Shown: positions 1-6,749 of the stretch, piece by piece | Numbering within the stretch: the stretch's first letter is position 1 | Layout of the letters: each line of letters opens with the position of its first letter | Origin: [Eubacterium] saphenum | GTDB lineage: Bacteria > Bacillota > Clostridia > Oscillospirales > Ruminococcaceae | Assembly: GCA_004555855.1 (NCBI GenBank) | Contig: SFJQ01000031.1 | Location: 1-17,085 of the forward strand | Direction: 5' to 3' | DNA: 17,085 nucleotides | The notes under the pieces: generated by a model | Told to the model about the DNA's origin: nothing | The model's input: the letters and a program-made list of their open reading frames with translations, nothing else | Database searches by the model: none | Position numbers and translations under genes: made by a program

Positions 1-1184
1 ATCTTTGAAACCACGTCTTTTGATATGGAGAAGAAATCGTTTGAGGCGATACGGATATACATGTGATTTTGTTCAATTATGGGTTTAATGTTTGATATAT
101 GGTCGGAAAGCTTCATAGGGACATTCTTGCTGTAACTAAGAACATTCTGCCCATTGACAAGCTCAGTCTGCGCTCCCTCGGAGAGCATAGTGTTGAGGAC
201 TTTCATTGCCTTTTTACAACGGGCTTCGTCGTTTTCAAGGTTTTTGTTCAGAGCCACCTGAAAGTTGGGAGTGGTCATGAGCCACGACTCCCCATTCTGT
301 CCGAAATGAGGCAGAAAAACAACGTCCATGCCCTGACTCCGGAAATCCAGAACATATCCCGTAGTGCCGCCAATCATAGCGACCTCGCCGTTTGTGAACA
401 TTTTTATAACAGGGTTATAGTCAAGCTTCAGAACATCGGGAGTAAGGTTTACGTCCTTTATAAACTTTTCCATAGTTTCAAAAACTTCCGGCCATACCTT
501 TTCGTCAAGTCCTACACGTTCATGGATAGCAGGGTCGGAATAAGCCGTTCTCCACATTGTTCCTTCAACAGAAGTAAGCTCGGGAATGGACAAGCCCTGA
601 AGAATCTCCATACAGGTATAGTCATAGGCGTAATCGCCGACATAGCCGCGGATACCGACCTTTTCAAACTCCTGACAAGCATAAACAAAGCTGTCATAAT
701 CCGAGGGCAGAGGAATATTGTATTTCTCAAACAACGCCTTATTGACTGTAAATCCGTGTACATCGGCGCACAACGGCAGCCAGTTAACGCTTCCGTCCTC
801 ATTCTTGAAGCTTTGCAGATAAGTATCATAAACGGCGCCCGCTTCGGAAGTCGTGGACAGGTCCATAAGGCTGTCCTTCAGCGGCGCTGCGTCGTGGAGT
901 GAAAAACGGCAGCAGGTGATGATATCGGGAAGCGCACCGTTTTCATTCAGGAACTTGTAGAAATCAAGGTCGTTGTTTCCGACAATGAACTGAACATTAA
1001 CATCGGGCAGCTGCGACTGAATATAAGGCGCATATTTTTCATACAGCACCGTTGTCCACAGATAGACGGAAATAGTTTCCTTATCCTCAGCTTCGGTTGA
1101 TGAATTGCAGCCAGAAAACAGCGCTGCAGCCATCACTGCCGCAATGACGGCGGATACTATTCTCTTAAAAAAGCTTTTCCTCAT
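1..1184 (-). CDS. ABC transporter sugar-type solute-binding lipoprotein, 3' end outside the window
   Basis: This is the extracellular substrate-capturing subunit of an ABC importer, most like the family 1 (carbohydrate) solute-binding proteins; the ligand cannot be told. The start ATG is at 1184-1182, with a GGAAGG ribosome site a few bases upstream. The protein opens with basic residues, a hydrophobic stretch and a lipobox LFSGC with Cys26, so it should be lipid-anchored outside the membrane. Serine/acidic residues follow, then ISVYLWTT, typical of the first strand of these proteins. Further on are the family-like segments LPLCADVHGFTVNK and MFTNGEVAMIGG. 394 residues are visible without a stop; the family usually has about 400-450, so little is missing. 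No permease gene is visible; it would lie further left. The gene has its own promoter, separating it from the transglutaminase gene upstream. Family assignment is firm, substrate unknown. Confidence 0.85.
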   Translation of the reverse strand, partial: MRKSFFKRIVSAVIAAVMAAALFSGCNSSTEAEDKETISVYLWTTVLYEKYAPYIQSQLPDVNVQFIVGNNDLDFYKFLNENGALPDIITCCRFSLHDAAPLKDSLMDLSTTSEAGAVYDTYLQSFKNEDGSVNWLPLCADVHGFTVNKALFEKYNIPLPSDYDSFVYACQEFEKVGIRGYVGDYAYDYTCMEILQGLSIPELTSVEGTMWRTAYSDPAIHERVGLDEKVWPEVFETMEKFIKDVNLTPDVLKLDYNPVIKMFTNGEVAMIGGTTGYVLDFRSQGMDVVFLPHFGQNGESWLMTTPNFQVALNKNLENDEARCKKAMKVLNTMLSEGAQTELVNGQNVLSYSKNVPMKLSDHISNIKPIIEQNHMYIRIASNDFFSISKDVVSK

Positions 1185-1263
1185 AGTTTTTCCTTCCCGT
1201 TGGCTTTGTTTTGAATTGCATAAATTCGGAATAATATTCGTCAAAATATAATAAATCGCCATA

Positions 1264-1292
1264 ATTTTACCATATTTTCCTGTTAAAATCAA
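1264..1292 (-). promoter_or_regulatory. Sigma-A type promoter for the solute-binding lipoprotein gene
   Basis: Read on the minus strand: -35 TTGATT (1292-1287), 17-bp spacer, -10 TAAAAT (1269-1264), preceded by TGG (extended -10). It lies about 80 bp upstream of the lipoprotein start. It implies that this gene can be expressed independently of the MoxR operon. Confidence 0.65.
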
Positions 1293-1340
1293 GATGATTT
1301 TGCATAGTATGGTGAATAAAATTCTCCAACGTATCCCCGT

Positions 1341-1372
1341 TTTTACGGCAATTCAAAATAACCGCAGTAAAA
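1341..1372 (-). terminator. Weak hairpin after the transglutaminase gene
   Basis: TTTTAC at one end pairs with GTAAAA at the other, and after one mismatch the pairing continues with GC and wobble pairs around a short A/T loop. It lies 14 bp past the stop codon of the transglutaminase gene. There is no clear T-run on either strand, so termination activity is uncertain. Confidence 0.3.
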
Positions 1373-1386
1373 TGCGCCGTTAATTC

Positions 1387-3600
1387 TCATCTGCGTAACA
1401 AAAGCATTATTCTGTACCGCAGCTTGCTTTTCTGCAATATTTCACGAAGCGCGAGATAGGTTTTCTGCGCGTCGTCAACCTGCTTTTCGCCAATCAGCGC
1501 GTCGGAATACAGCATTTCCTCGCGGTGAGCGATAAATTCAAGCTGTTCGCTCAAATCGTATTTTTCGGATTTGCTTATTCTGTCCTTAAATTCCGCGAGC
1601 GTTTCGCCCGCTTCGATATGAAATCCGAGATAGCCCAGAAAACGGAAATTTTCCTTTGACAGATGCCTGAATTTTTCGTCAAAGCCCATTTTTGAAAACC
1701 GTTTCCGAGATACAAAAACGCTGATTGTATAAAACAATATCAGAAATCCCACAGCCGACAGCACCGGTATCAGAATGAATTTCGCATCAATCCGAACGGG
1801 TTCTTCTTCGGGAATAATTTCGGCATCATCGGGCTTTTCATCATCGATAGCGGGAATGTCTATGATGCCGATATTATCCGGCACAGGGGTGCTTTGGTTT
1901 CCCCAGACCTGCCAGCTGTTGCCGCCGGAATAACCCGGAGTAGGCTCGAAAGCAATCCAGCCAACATTGTCAAAATAAACCTCGGGCCACGCGTGCGCGT
2001 TGTTCTGAGTAACCGTCACGTTTTCCGAACCGTCCGTTCCAACGGAATACCCCTGCACATATCTGCACGGCACTCCCATTTCGCGCGCCATAAGCACGAA
2101 AGCCGTTGCGTAATGCATACAATATCCCCTGCGCGATTTCAGCAAAAAATGGTCAAGAAAGCTCTTCCCGTCGGTTATTTCAGCAGGAAAAGCAACGTCT
2201 TTTGTGGCGTATTCCATCGAGCCGAGGAAATTTTCCAGCCTTTTCACCGTTTCATATCTGCCCGATGAATTATCCGTGAGCTTATCGAGAATATTCTGCA
2301 CTTCATCAGATACGCCGTCGGTTTTGGTGTATTTCCGATAAATTTCATCGACATAATTTTGATATTCCTCAAAAGAGTAGCCCTCGTTTACCGTCAATCC
2401 TTCCGATTTGACAGCCTGCTCCCATTCCTTTTCACCGATTTCGTCCGCGCTGTCAAGCATACGGATAAAGTCGGGGTTTCCGTAATTGAGCGTTAAATAC
2501 AAAACCGAATATATATCGCCGTAGGTCAGTCTTCTGTCTGAAATAATGCTTCCGTTTTTGTCTTTGAAGAAGGAATTGTATTTCGCGGAGCTTTCAACCA
2601 GCATTTTCGACGGGGTAAACATATACCTTGTGTTGTAAAGAAGGTTATTATAGTTCAGCTTGATTTCTCTGTAATAGTCCGACCGACAGCTTTCGTCATA
2701 CTTATTTACAGCGCATTTCGTTTCAAGCGTATCCATCATTCTGTCGCAAGTCTCGGTTTCCGTATCAAATATCCATCTGTTTCCCGCAAAATCACCGCTT
2801 ATACAGCCTATCAGCTTCAGGTTGCTGACAATACTGCTGCTGTTGCTGATGTAGATTTCAAGCACCTCGGAATCGCTGCCGTTAAGCCCTTCGAGAAACT
2901 TTCCTTCATCGGAAAAGCCTGCTTCTCCATACTGCTCCCACGGGTGAGAAATAAATCCCGTCAGCTTTTTCGCCAGCTCCGCAACGCTGCTGCAAACGCT
3001 TTTCACGATGTTCCACTGATACGGCTCTTTCGGAGCGGGCAGCGCCAGAACAGCTAAACATAACGCGAGAATAACGGGAGAAATTCTTGCCAAATGCTCT
3101 TTTTTGCTCACGCTGCCGTCTTTTTTCCATTTGCTCTGTATCTCCTCGGCAATGTGAACCAAAACCACAAAGCAAATAAGCGCGAATGTCGTTTTTGCGA
3201 TATCCCACTCGGCCATCATTCCCACAATGCAGTAAACAAGCAAGCAAGCCGAAACCGCTCTTTTCACCCAGATATTCTTTTCGGTAAAAATTCCCGCAGC
3301 AACGGCAAACACCGACATAAGCACTATCCAGCCAAGCCACGCATATTCGGTAATCAGGGCGCGCCTGCCGTCTTCTCCCGCGATAATTACAAGCACAATC
3401 AGAAGAACAGCCACAATTCCTATGCTGCGAAGTCGGTTCTTTTTGCTTATATGCCGAAGAATGATTATCCACAAGGGCAGCGCAAGGCAAACGATATAGC
3501 CGATAAAATCGCTTTCGGGCATACCCGTAAATCTGCCGAAAAAATTGACTAAAAGCACGGACAACGGTATAATATGAATGATATCGTACAGAATGTTCAT
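1387..3600 (-). CDS. Membrane-anchored transglutaminase-like protein (TgpA/DUF3488-DUF4129 type)
   Basis: 737 residues. The N-terminal ~190 residues hold about six or seven hydrophobic membrane segments. An extracellular region of about 420 residues follows, then another membrane helix (~608-631) and a cytoplasmic tail like DUF4129. The transglutaminase core is clear: RRGYCMHYATAF with Cys494, NNAHAWPEVYF with His536, and GWIAFEPTPG, where Glu552 sits at the position usually held by the catalytic Asp. Such proteins are thought to act on cell-surface proteins or peptides as protease or transglutaminase; the true substrate is unknown. It is the last gene of the MoxR-DUF58-TgpA operon, and its start ATG overlaps the DUF58 stop by one base (TAATG), suggesting translational coupling. 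Length and layout match the family. I am sure of the family, not of the reaction. Confidence 0.9.
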   Translation of the reverse strand: MNILYDIIHIIPLSVLLVNFFGRFTGMPESDFIGYIVCLALPLWIIILRHISKKNRLRSIGIVAVLLIVLVIIAGEDGRRALITEYAWLGWIVLMSVFAVAAGIFTEKNIWVKRAVSACLLVYCIVGMMAEWDIAKTTFALICFVVLVHIAEEIQSKWKKDGSVSKKEHLARISPVILALCLAVLALPAPKEPYQWNIVKSVCSSVAELAKKLTGFISHPWEQYGEAGFSDEGKFLEGLNGSDSEVLEIYISNSSSIVSNLKLIGCISGDFAGNRWIFDTETETCDRMMDTLETKCAVNKYDESCRSDYYREIKLNYNNLLYNTRYMFTPSKMLVESSAKYNSFFKDKNGSIISDRRLTYGDIYSVLYLTLNYGNPDFIRMLDSADEIGEKEWEQAVKSEGLTVNEGYSFEEYQNYVDEIYRKYTKTDGVSDEVQNILDKLTDNSSGRYETVKRLENFLGSMEYATKDVAFPAEITDGKSFLDHFLLKSRRGYCMHYATAFVLMAREMGVPCRYVQGYSVGTDGSENVTVTQNNAHAWPEVYFDNVGWIAFEPTPGYSGGNSWQVWGNQSTPVPDNIGIIDIPAIDDEKPDDAEIIPEEEPVRIDAKFILIPVLSAVGFLILFYTISVFVSRKRFSKMGFDEKFRHLSKENFRFLGYLGFHIEAGETLAEFKDRISKSEKYDLSEQLEFIAHREEMLYSDALIGEKQVDDAQKTYLALREILQKSKLRYRIMLLLRR

Positions 3601-4763
3601 TATCCCATAACCTCCATCAAATCGGTATGAGGAGTGAGGTAAATCAAATCCGCTGCGTTATGACGCGATAAATCGGGCACGGATTTCCGGTCGTCGGAAA
3701 TAAAGCAGACAATAGTGTGCAGACCGTTTTCCTCAAAGACGCTCAGAAGCTTCTCCATATCGCTGTCCCATATCGACGCGACAAGAAAAACCATCGAGCT
3801 TTCAAGAATTTCCGTTCTCCGAAGAATTTCCTCGCACAAAAGCCCGTGCGTGTTCATCTGCGAAAAGGAAGCCTCCGACAGTCTGTCATAAAAATCTTCA
3901 AATTCCGAAGTCTTTCCGACAGGCAGCCGCACAAGCTCGCGATTATAGTGATACTCGGCAGCGCTTATGTTGTTTCTGCTGAAATAATACGAAACGGCAA
4001 GCGCTGTTTCAAGCATTTTGTTTTCCGTTGGGATAAACTCGTGCAAAGACGTGCTGTATCTGTAAGTTCCCATTATTATCGCGATTTCCCGATGGTCCGT
4101 GCCGATTTGACTGCGCGTCATAAGCGTGTTTGTCCGCGCATACTGGCTCCAGTTTATCAGCCTTCGGTCATCCCCCGCAACATATTCTCTGCTCAGAACA
4201 TCAAGCTCGGTTTTGCTGCGCTCGGAATTTCTCGCGGCGTCCGACAGCTCGATTTCTCCGAGCCGCTCGATTTTCAGAAGCTGCGGCTTTACAACAGCGT
4301 GGACGCATTCCTTGTTTTTATACTTAATCCTGAACAGTCGGAAAAAATCCTGTATCTCGATTTCCTTTATTCCAACCTCATATTCTCCCCTGTATTTGCA
4401 GATAAGATTGGTTTCCTTTTCAATCCGCGTATTCGGCTGAAGCTCATATTCGGTTTCGCTGTCAAGACCGACTATCGTGGAAAATGACGAAAAGTAATTT
4501 ACCCTTATTCCGCAAAAAAGCAAGGGACATTCATTTACAAGCGAAAAGTGATAGCGCACGGGCTCGTTAACCGACGCGTATCTCTGCTCGACTTTCTGAT
4601 AGATGTGAAACAGGATATAAACGGCGAACAGATAAAGCAAAGATATAATCGGCACAAGCGTAAGCGCCGCAAAAAATCCATAGCTCACCGCGCCGCCGCG
4701 AAAGCTTATTCCCACAAGCGATAATATCCATAAACACAACCAGATAATCCTGTTTCTTCTCAT
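3600..4763 (-). CDS. DUF58 domain protein (von Willebrand A-like fold)
   Basis: 387 residues from the chosen start. Two hydrophobic segments near the N-terminus (~6-22 and ~28-55) place it in the membrane. The DUF58 signature is at ~192-219: REYVAGDDRRLINWSQYART, followed by TLMTRS. The C-terminal half resembles a vWA-like fold (EIAIIMGTYRY..., SSMVFLVASIWDSD). DUF58 proteins are almost always encoded between a MoxR ATPase and a transglutaminase membrane protein, as here, and are thought to serve as partner of the ATPase, possibly in assembling or activating surface complexes. A TTG at 4781 would add six residues, but the ATG at 4763 has AAAGGA nine bases upstream and is preferred. The gap to the MoxR gene is about 30 bp with no terminator, so they are co-transcribed. 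Confidence 0.88.
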   Translation of the reverse strand: MRRNRIIWLCLWILSLVGISFRGGAVSYGFFAALTLVPIISLLYLFAVYILFHIYQKVEQRYASVNEPVRYHFSLVNECPLLFCGIRVNYFSSFSTIVGLDSETEYELQPNTRIEKETNLICKYRGEYEVGIKEIEIQDFFRLFRIKYKNKECVHAVVKPQLLKIERLGEIELSDAARNSERSKTELDVLSREYVAGDDRRLINWSQYARTNTLMTRSQIGTDHREIAIIMGTYRYSTSLHEFIPTENKMLETALAVSYYFSRNNISAAEYHYNRELVRLPVGKTSEFEDFYDRLSEASFSQMNTHGLLCEEILRRTEILESSMVFLVASIWDSDMEKLLSVFEENGLHTIVCFISDDRKSVPDLSRHNAADLIYLTPHTDLMEVMG

Positions 4764-4772
4764 TGACCGGTA

Positions 4773-4778
4773 TCCTTT
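4773..4778 (-). promoter_or_regulatory. Ribosome binding site that sets the DUF58 start
   Basis: AAAGGA on the minus strand, nine bases before the ATG at 4763. It lies inside the codons that a TTG start at 4781 would use, which favours the ATG. Confidence 0.65.
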
Positions 4779-4794
4779 CAAGAGCCGTAAAATA

Positions 4795-5712
4795 TCAGAA
4801 CGGAATTTTTGCGCTTCTGATAATAAAATCGAGAATTTTTTCCTTGCTTTCCTTTGCTATTCTCGCTTCGGGCGACAAAGTGAGCCTGTGTCCGAGCGTC
4901 TGCGGCGCAACCGCCTTGATATCGTCGGGCTTCACATAATCCCGTCCCTCGAGAAAAGCCTTCGCCTGCGACGCCTTCACAAGCGCCAGAACCGCTCTCG
5001 GGCTTACTCCCAGAACAAATCTCTTTTCGCTTCTCGTCAAGTCGGCAATGTCGCGCGCGTAAGCGATAACATCTTCCTTTATCGTTACTTCAGCGACTGT
5101 TTTCTTGATTTCAACAACCTCCTGCGAGGTGATAACGCTTTTAACGGTATCGGCATACTTCCCGTCAAGCATATTCCGAACCATTCGCAGCTCCTCGTCG
5201 GCGTCGGGATAACCAACACTGAGCTTCATCATAAATCTGTCCATCTGCGCTTCGGGAAGCTGATATGTACCCATAAATTCAACAGGATTTTGCGTTGCGA
5301 TAACCATAAACGGCTCGGGGAGCTTGTGCTTGACGCCGCAAACGGTTGTCTGCCCCTCCGCCATTGCTTCGAGAAGGCTGGACTGGGTTTTCGGAGAAGT
5401 ACGGTTTATCTCGTCCGCGAGAACAATCTGGTGCATAATCGCGCCCTCGCGATACTCAAATTCACCCGTTTTCATATTGAAAATCTCAGAACCCATAACA
5501 TCTGTCGGGAGAGTATCGGGAGTGAACTGTATTCTTCCGAAATCACAGTCAACGGATTTCGCGATAGTTGACGCAAGCGTTGTTTTTCCAACGCCGGGAA
5601 CGCCCTCGAGCAGTATATGTCCGCCCGCGAAAAGGCATATCATCACATTTTCGATAATCTCTTCGTTTCCTACAAAATACTCGCTAATATGTTTTTTCAG
5701 CTTGTTTACCAT
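4795..5712 (-). CDS. MoxR-family AAA+ ATPase
   Basis: 305 residues from the ATG at 5712. Walker A is GVPGVGKTT (37-45), Walker B IVLADEIN (96-103), sensor 1 MVIATQNP (136-143), and the lid region carries GVSPRA with the sensor-2 arginine. MoxR ATPases act as ATP-driven chaperones that mature or activate partner complexes, often with vWA-domain proteins; the DUF58 gene just downstream is the expected partner. It is the first gene of the three-gene operon and has a consensus promoter at 5750-5778. A reading frame extends 22 codons further upstream to 5778, but that extension runs through the promoter and would have no ribosome site. The ATG at 5712 has AAAGGAG six bases upstream and starts the protein at the usual family position. 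The family call is certain; the cellular target is unknown. Confidence 0.93.
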   Translation of the reverse strand: MVNKLKKHISEYFVGNEEIIENVMICLFAGGHILLEGVPGVGKTTLASTIAKSVDCDFGRIQFTPDTLPTDVMGSEIFNMKTGEFEYREGAIMHQIVLADEINRTSPKTQSSLLEAMAEGQTTVCGVKHKLPEPFMVIATQNPVEFMGTYQLPEAQMDRFMMKLSVGYPDADEELRMVRNMLDGKYADTVKSVITSQEVVEIKKTVAEVTIKEDVIAYARDIADLTRSEKRFVLGVSPRAVLALVKASQAKAFLEGRDYVKPDDIKAVAPQTLGHRLTLSPEARIAKESKEKILDFIIRSAKIPF

Positions 5713-5718
5713 TTTTTG

Positions 5719-5725
5719 CTCCTTT
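5719..5725 (-). promoter_or_regulatory. Ribosome binding site that sets the MoxR start
   Basis: AAAGGAG on the minus strand, six bases before ATG 5712. It decides against the longer frame beginning at 5778, which would overlap the promoter. Confidence 0.8.
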
Positions 5726-5749
5726 CGGCTTTTTATTTTATTGCGTTTT

Positions 5750-5778
5750 ATTATACCATAATCCGGCAGTTTTTTCAA
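5750..5778 (-). promoter_or_regulatory. Promoter of the MoxR-DUF58-transglutaminase operon
   Basis: Minus strand: -35 TTGAAA (5778-5773), 17-bp spacer, TATAAT (5755-5750), with TGG directly before the -10. The transcript would start about 30 bases before the MoxR ATG, giving a short leader. No operator-like repeat is visible next to it. Confidence 0.85.
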
Positions 5779-5812
5779 TGCTTTTTCGAGATATTTTTCA
5801 CAAACACAAATG

Positions 5813-5840
5813 CGCTCCCCTTTGCAGAGAGCGCAAATTT
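5813..5840. terminator. Hairpin after the receiver-domain remnant
   Basis: A 7-bp GC-rich stem, TGCGCTC / GAGCGCA, encloses an 11-base loop. On the plus strand it is followed by AATTTTTAT, on the minus strand by a weaker TTTGTGTTTG. The minus-strand operon ending at 6003 and the remnant would both run into it, so it may end their transcripts and shield the MoxR promoter. The better T-run is on the other strand, where no gene needs it. Confidence 0.45.
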
Positions 5841-5942
5841 TTATCGGTTCGGATTTATCGCGATACTCTTTATAACTTCTTCCATCACAATAGGCTTTGC
5901 GAGATGTCCGTTCATTCTTGAATCGAGAGATTCCTGAACGTC
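5841..5942 (-). pseudogene. Remnant of a response-regulator receiver domain (C-terminal end)
   Basis: The minus-strand frame ending at the TAA 5843-5841 encodes DVQESLDSRMNG, then HLAKPIVMEEVIKSI and INPNR. This closely matches the last ~30 residues of receiver domains in hybrid histidine kinases and response regulators, including the conserved Lys-Pro pair of HLAKP that closes the phosphorylation site. Upstream the frame stays open to 6000 but shows no receiver sequence: the Asp phosphoacceptor, the acidic pair and the central strands are missing, and the next upstream codon in frame is the stop of the HAD gene. There is no start codon with a ribosome site. I read it as the 3' stump of a deleted signalling gene. 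It is short, so the call rests on motif resemblance only. Confidence 0.55.
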
Positions 5943-6002
5943 ATAATCCACTTTACCTGCTGCATTGTGTAATCTCCGACAAAATTCGGGAAATTGCTGA
6001 GA

Positions 6003-6749
6003 TTACAGGCAGATTTGTTTCCCGAAGAACTCCGTAACACTCTCGCAAAACCGCTCCCTTGGGAAAACAACGCTGTTTCGCGCGGCAGCAATCCCGCGTA
6101 AATCCTCCGGAAAAACAGCCGCGTCCGCTATTTCAAGCAGCGAAATATCCATAGTGCTGTCGCCCGCGCAAATCGTCCTGCTGTTTGGGGAAATCCGCTC
6201 TCTGAGCCGTTTCGCAGCGCTTCCCTTATTTATCTTGGCGGGAATTGCGTACACCTTCGCGCCCACAGCAAAGCACTCCACGCGCTCCCCCGCAGCGCTT
6301 TTCAGCAGCTCCAGCGTGCGCTCGGGGCTGTCGGATTTTGTAAACAAAAACATTCCGTCCACAAGCCTGATTTCAAAGCTGCGGTGAATGTCGTTTTCCA
6401 AAACTTTTCGGCAGCGCGAAAGCTCCTCGGCGCATTTTTCAACGATACCGAGAGAATTTTTCGTCCATTCGCGGTCGGGCTTGCCGTCTATCAGCAAAGT
6501 TCCGCCGTTATCGACAAGCGCGTATTCCGGAGAAAATCCGCTCGGGAAATCTATGCGGAGATACTGCTCGATACTTCGCGTTGTGACGGGAATTACGCGG
6601 CTCAGCTTCGGGAAAATCTCCGCTTGCCGCGGCGTGATACAGCTGATTTCAGCGCCGTCCTTGTACTCGCAGACGATGTCCTCGGGACGCTTTTTCGCTG
6701 CCGAAAAAATCAGCGTTCCGTCAATATCGGAGAAAATCAGCTCACACAT
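6003..6749 (-). CDS. HAD-superfamily phosphatase linked to the Ter-type PRTase module
   Basis: 248 residues with all HAD motifs: DIDGTL (8-13, nucleophile Asp8 and acid/base Asp10), PVTTRS (54-59, motif II Thr), Lys175 in INKGSAAK (motif III) and GDSTMD (196-201, motif IV). The layout, with a cap between motifs II and III, matches Cof/sucrose-phosphatase-like type II HADs. It should dephosphorylate a small sugar- or nucleotide-like phosphate in the cytoplasm. Its ATG overlaps the end of the double phosphoribosyltransferase gene by 8 bp (ATGTGTGA), so the two are translationally coupled. A HAD phosphatase is a standard member of the Ter-associated biosynthetic gene set together with the TRSP and StiP phosphoribosyltransferases, which supports a role in removing the 5'-phosphate from the product of those enzymes. 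That role is inferred from context. Confidence 0.85.
   Translation of the reverse strand: MCELIFSDIDGTLIFSAAKKRPEDIVCEYKDGAEISCITPRQAEIFPKLSRVIPVTTRSIEQYLRIDFPSGFSPEYALVDNGGTLLIDGKPDREWTKNSLGIVEKCAEELSRCRKVLENDIHRSFEIRLVDGMFLFTKSDSPERTLELLKSAAGERVECFAVGAKVYAIPAKINKGSAAKRLRERISPNSRTICAGDSTMDISLLEIADAAVFPEDLRGIAAARNSVVFPRERFCESVTEFFGKQICL

Noticed and set aside
99..902. 267-codon plus-strand frame at the left end
   Set aside because: It lies wholly antisense to the solute-binding lipoprotein gene, whose lipobox, start and family motifs are clear. The frame has no family resemblance.
4795..5778. Longer MoxR start at 5778
   Set aside because: The extra 22 codons cover the -10 and -35 boxes of the operon promoter and lack a ribosome site. 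The ATG at 5712 has AAAGGAG at ideal spacing.
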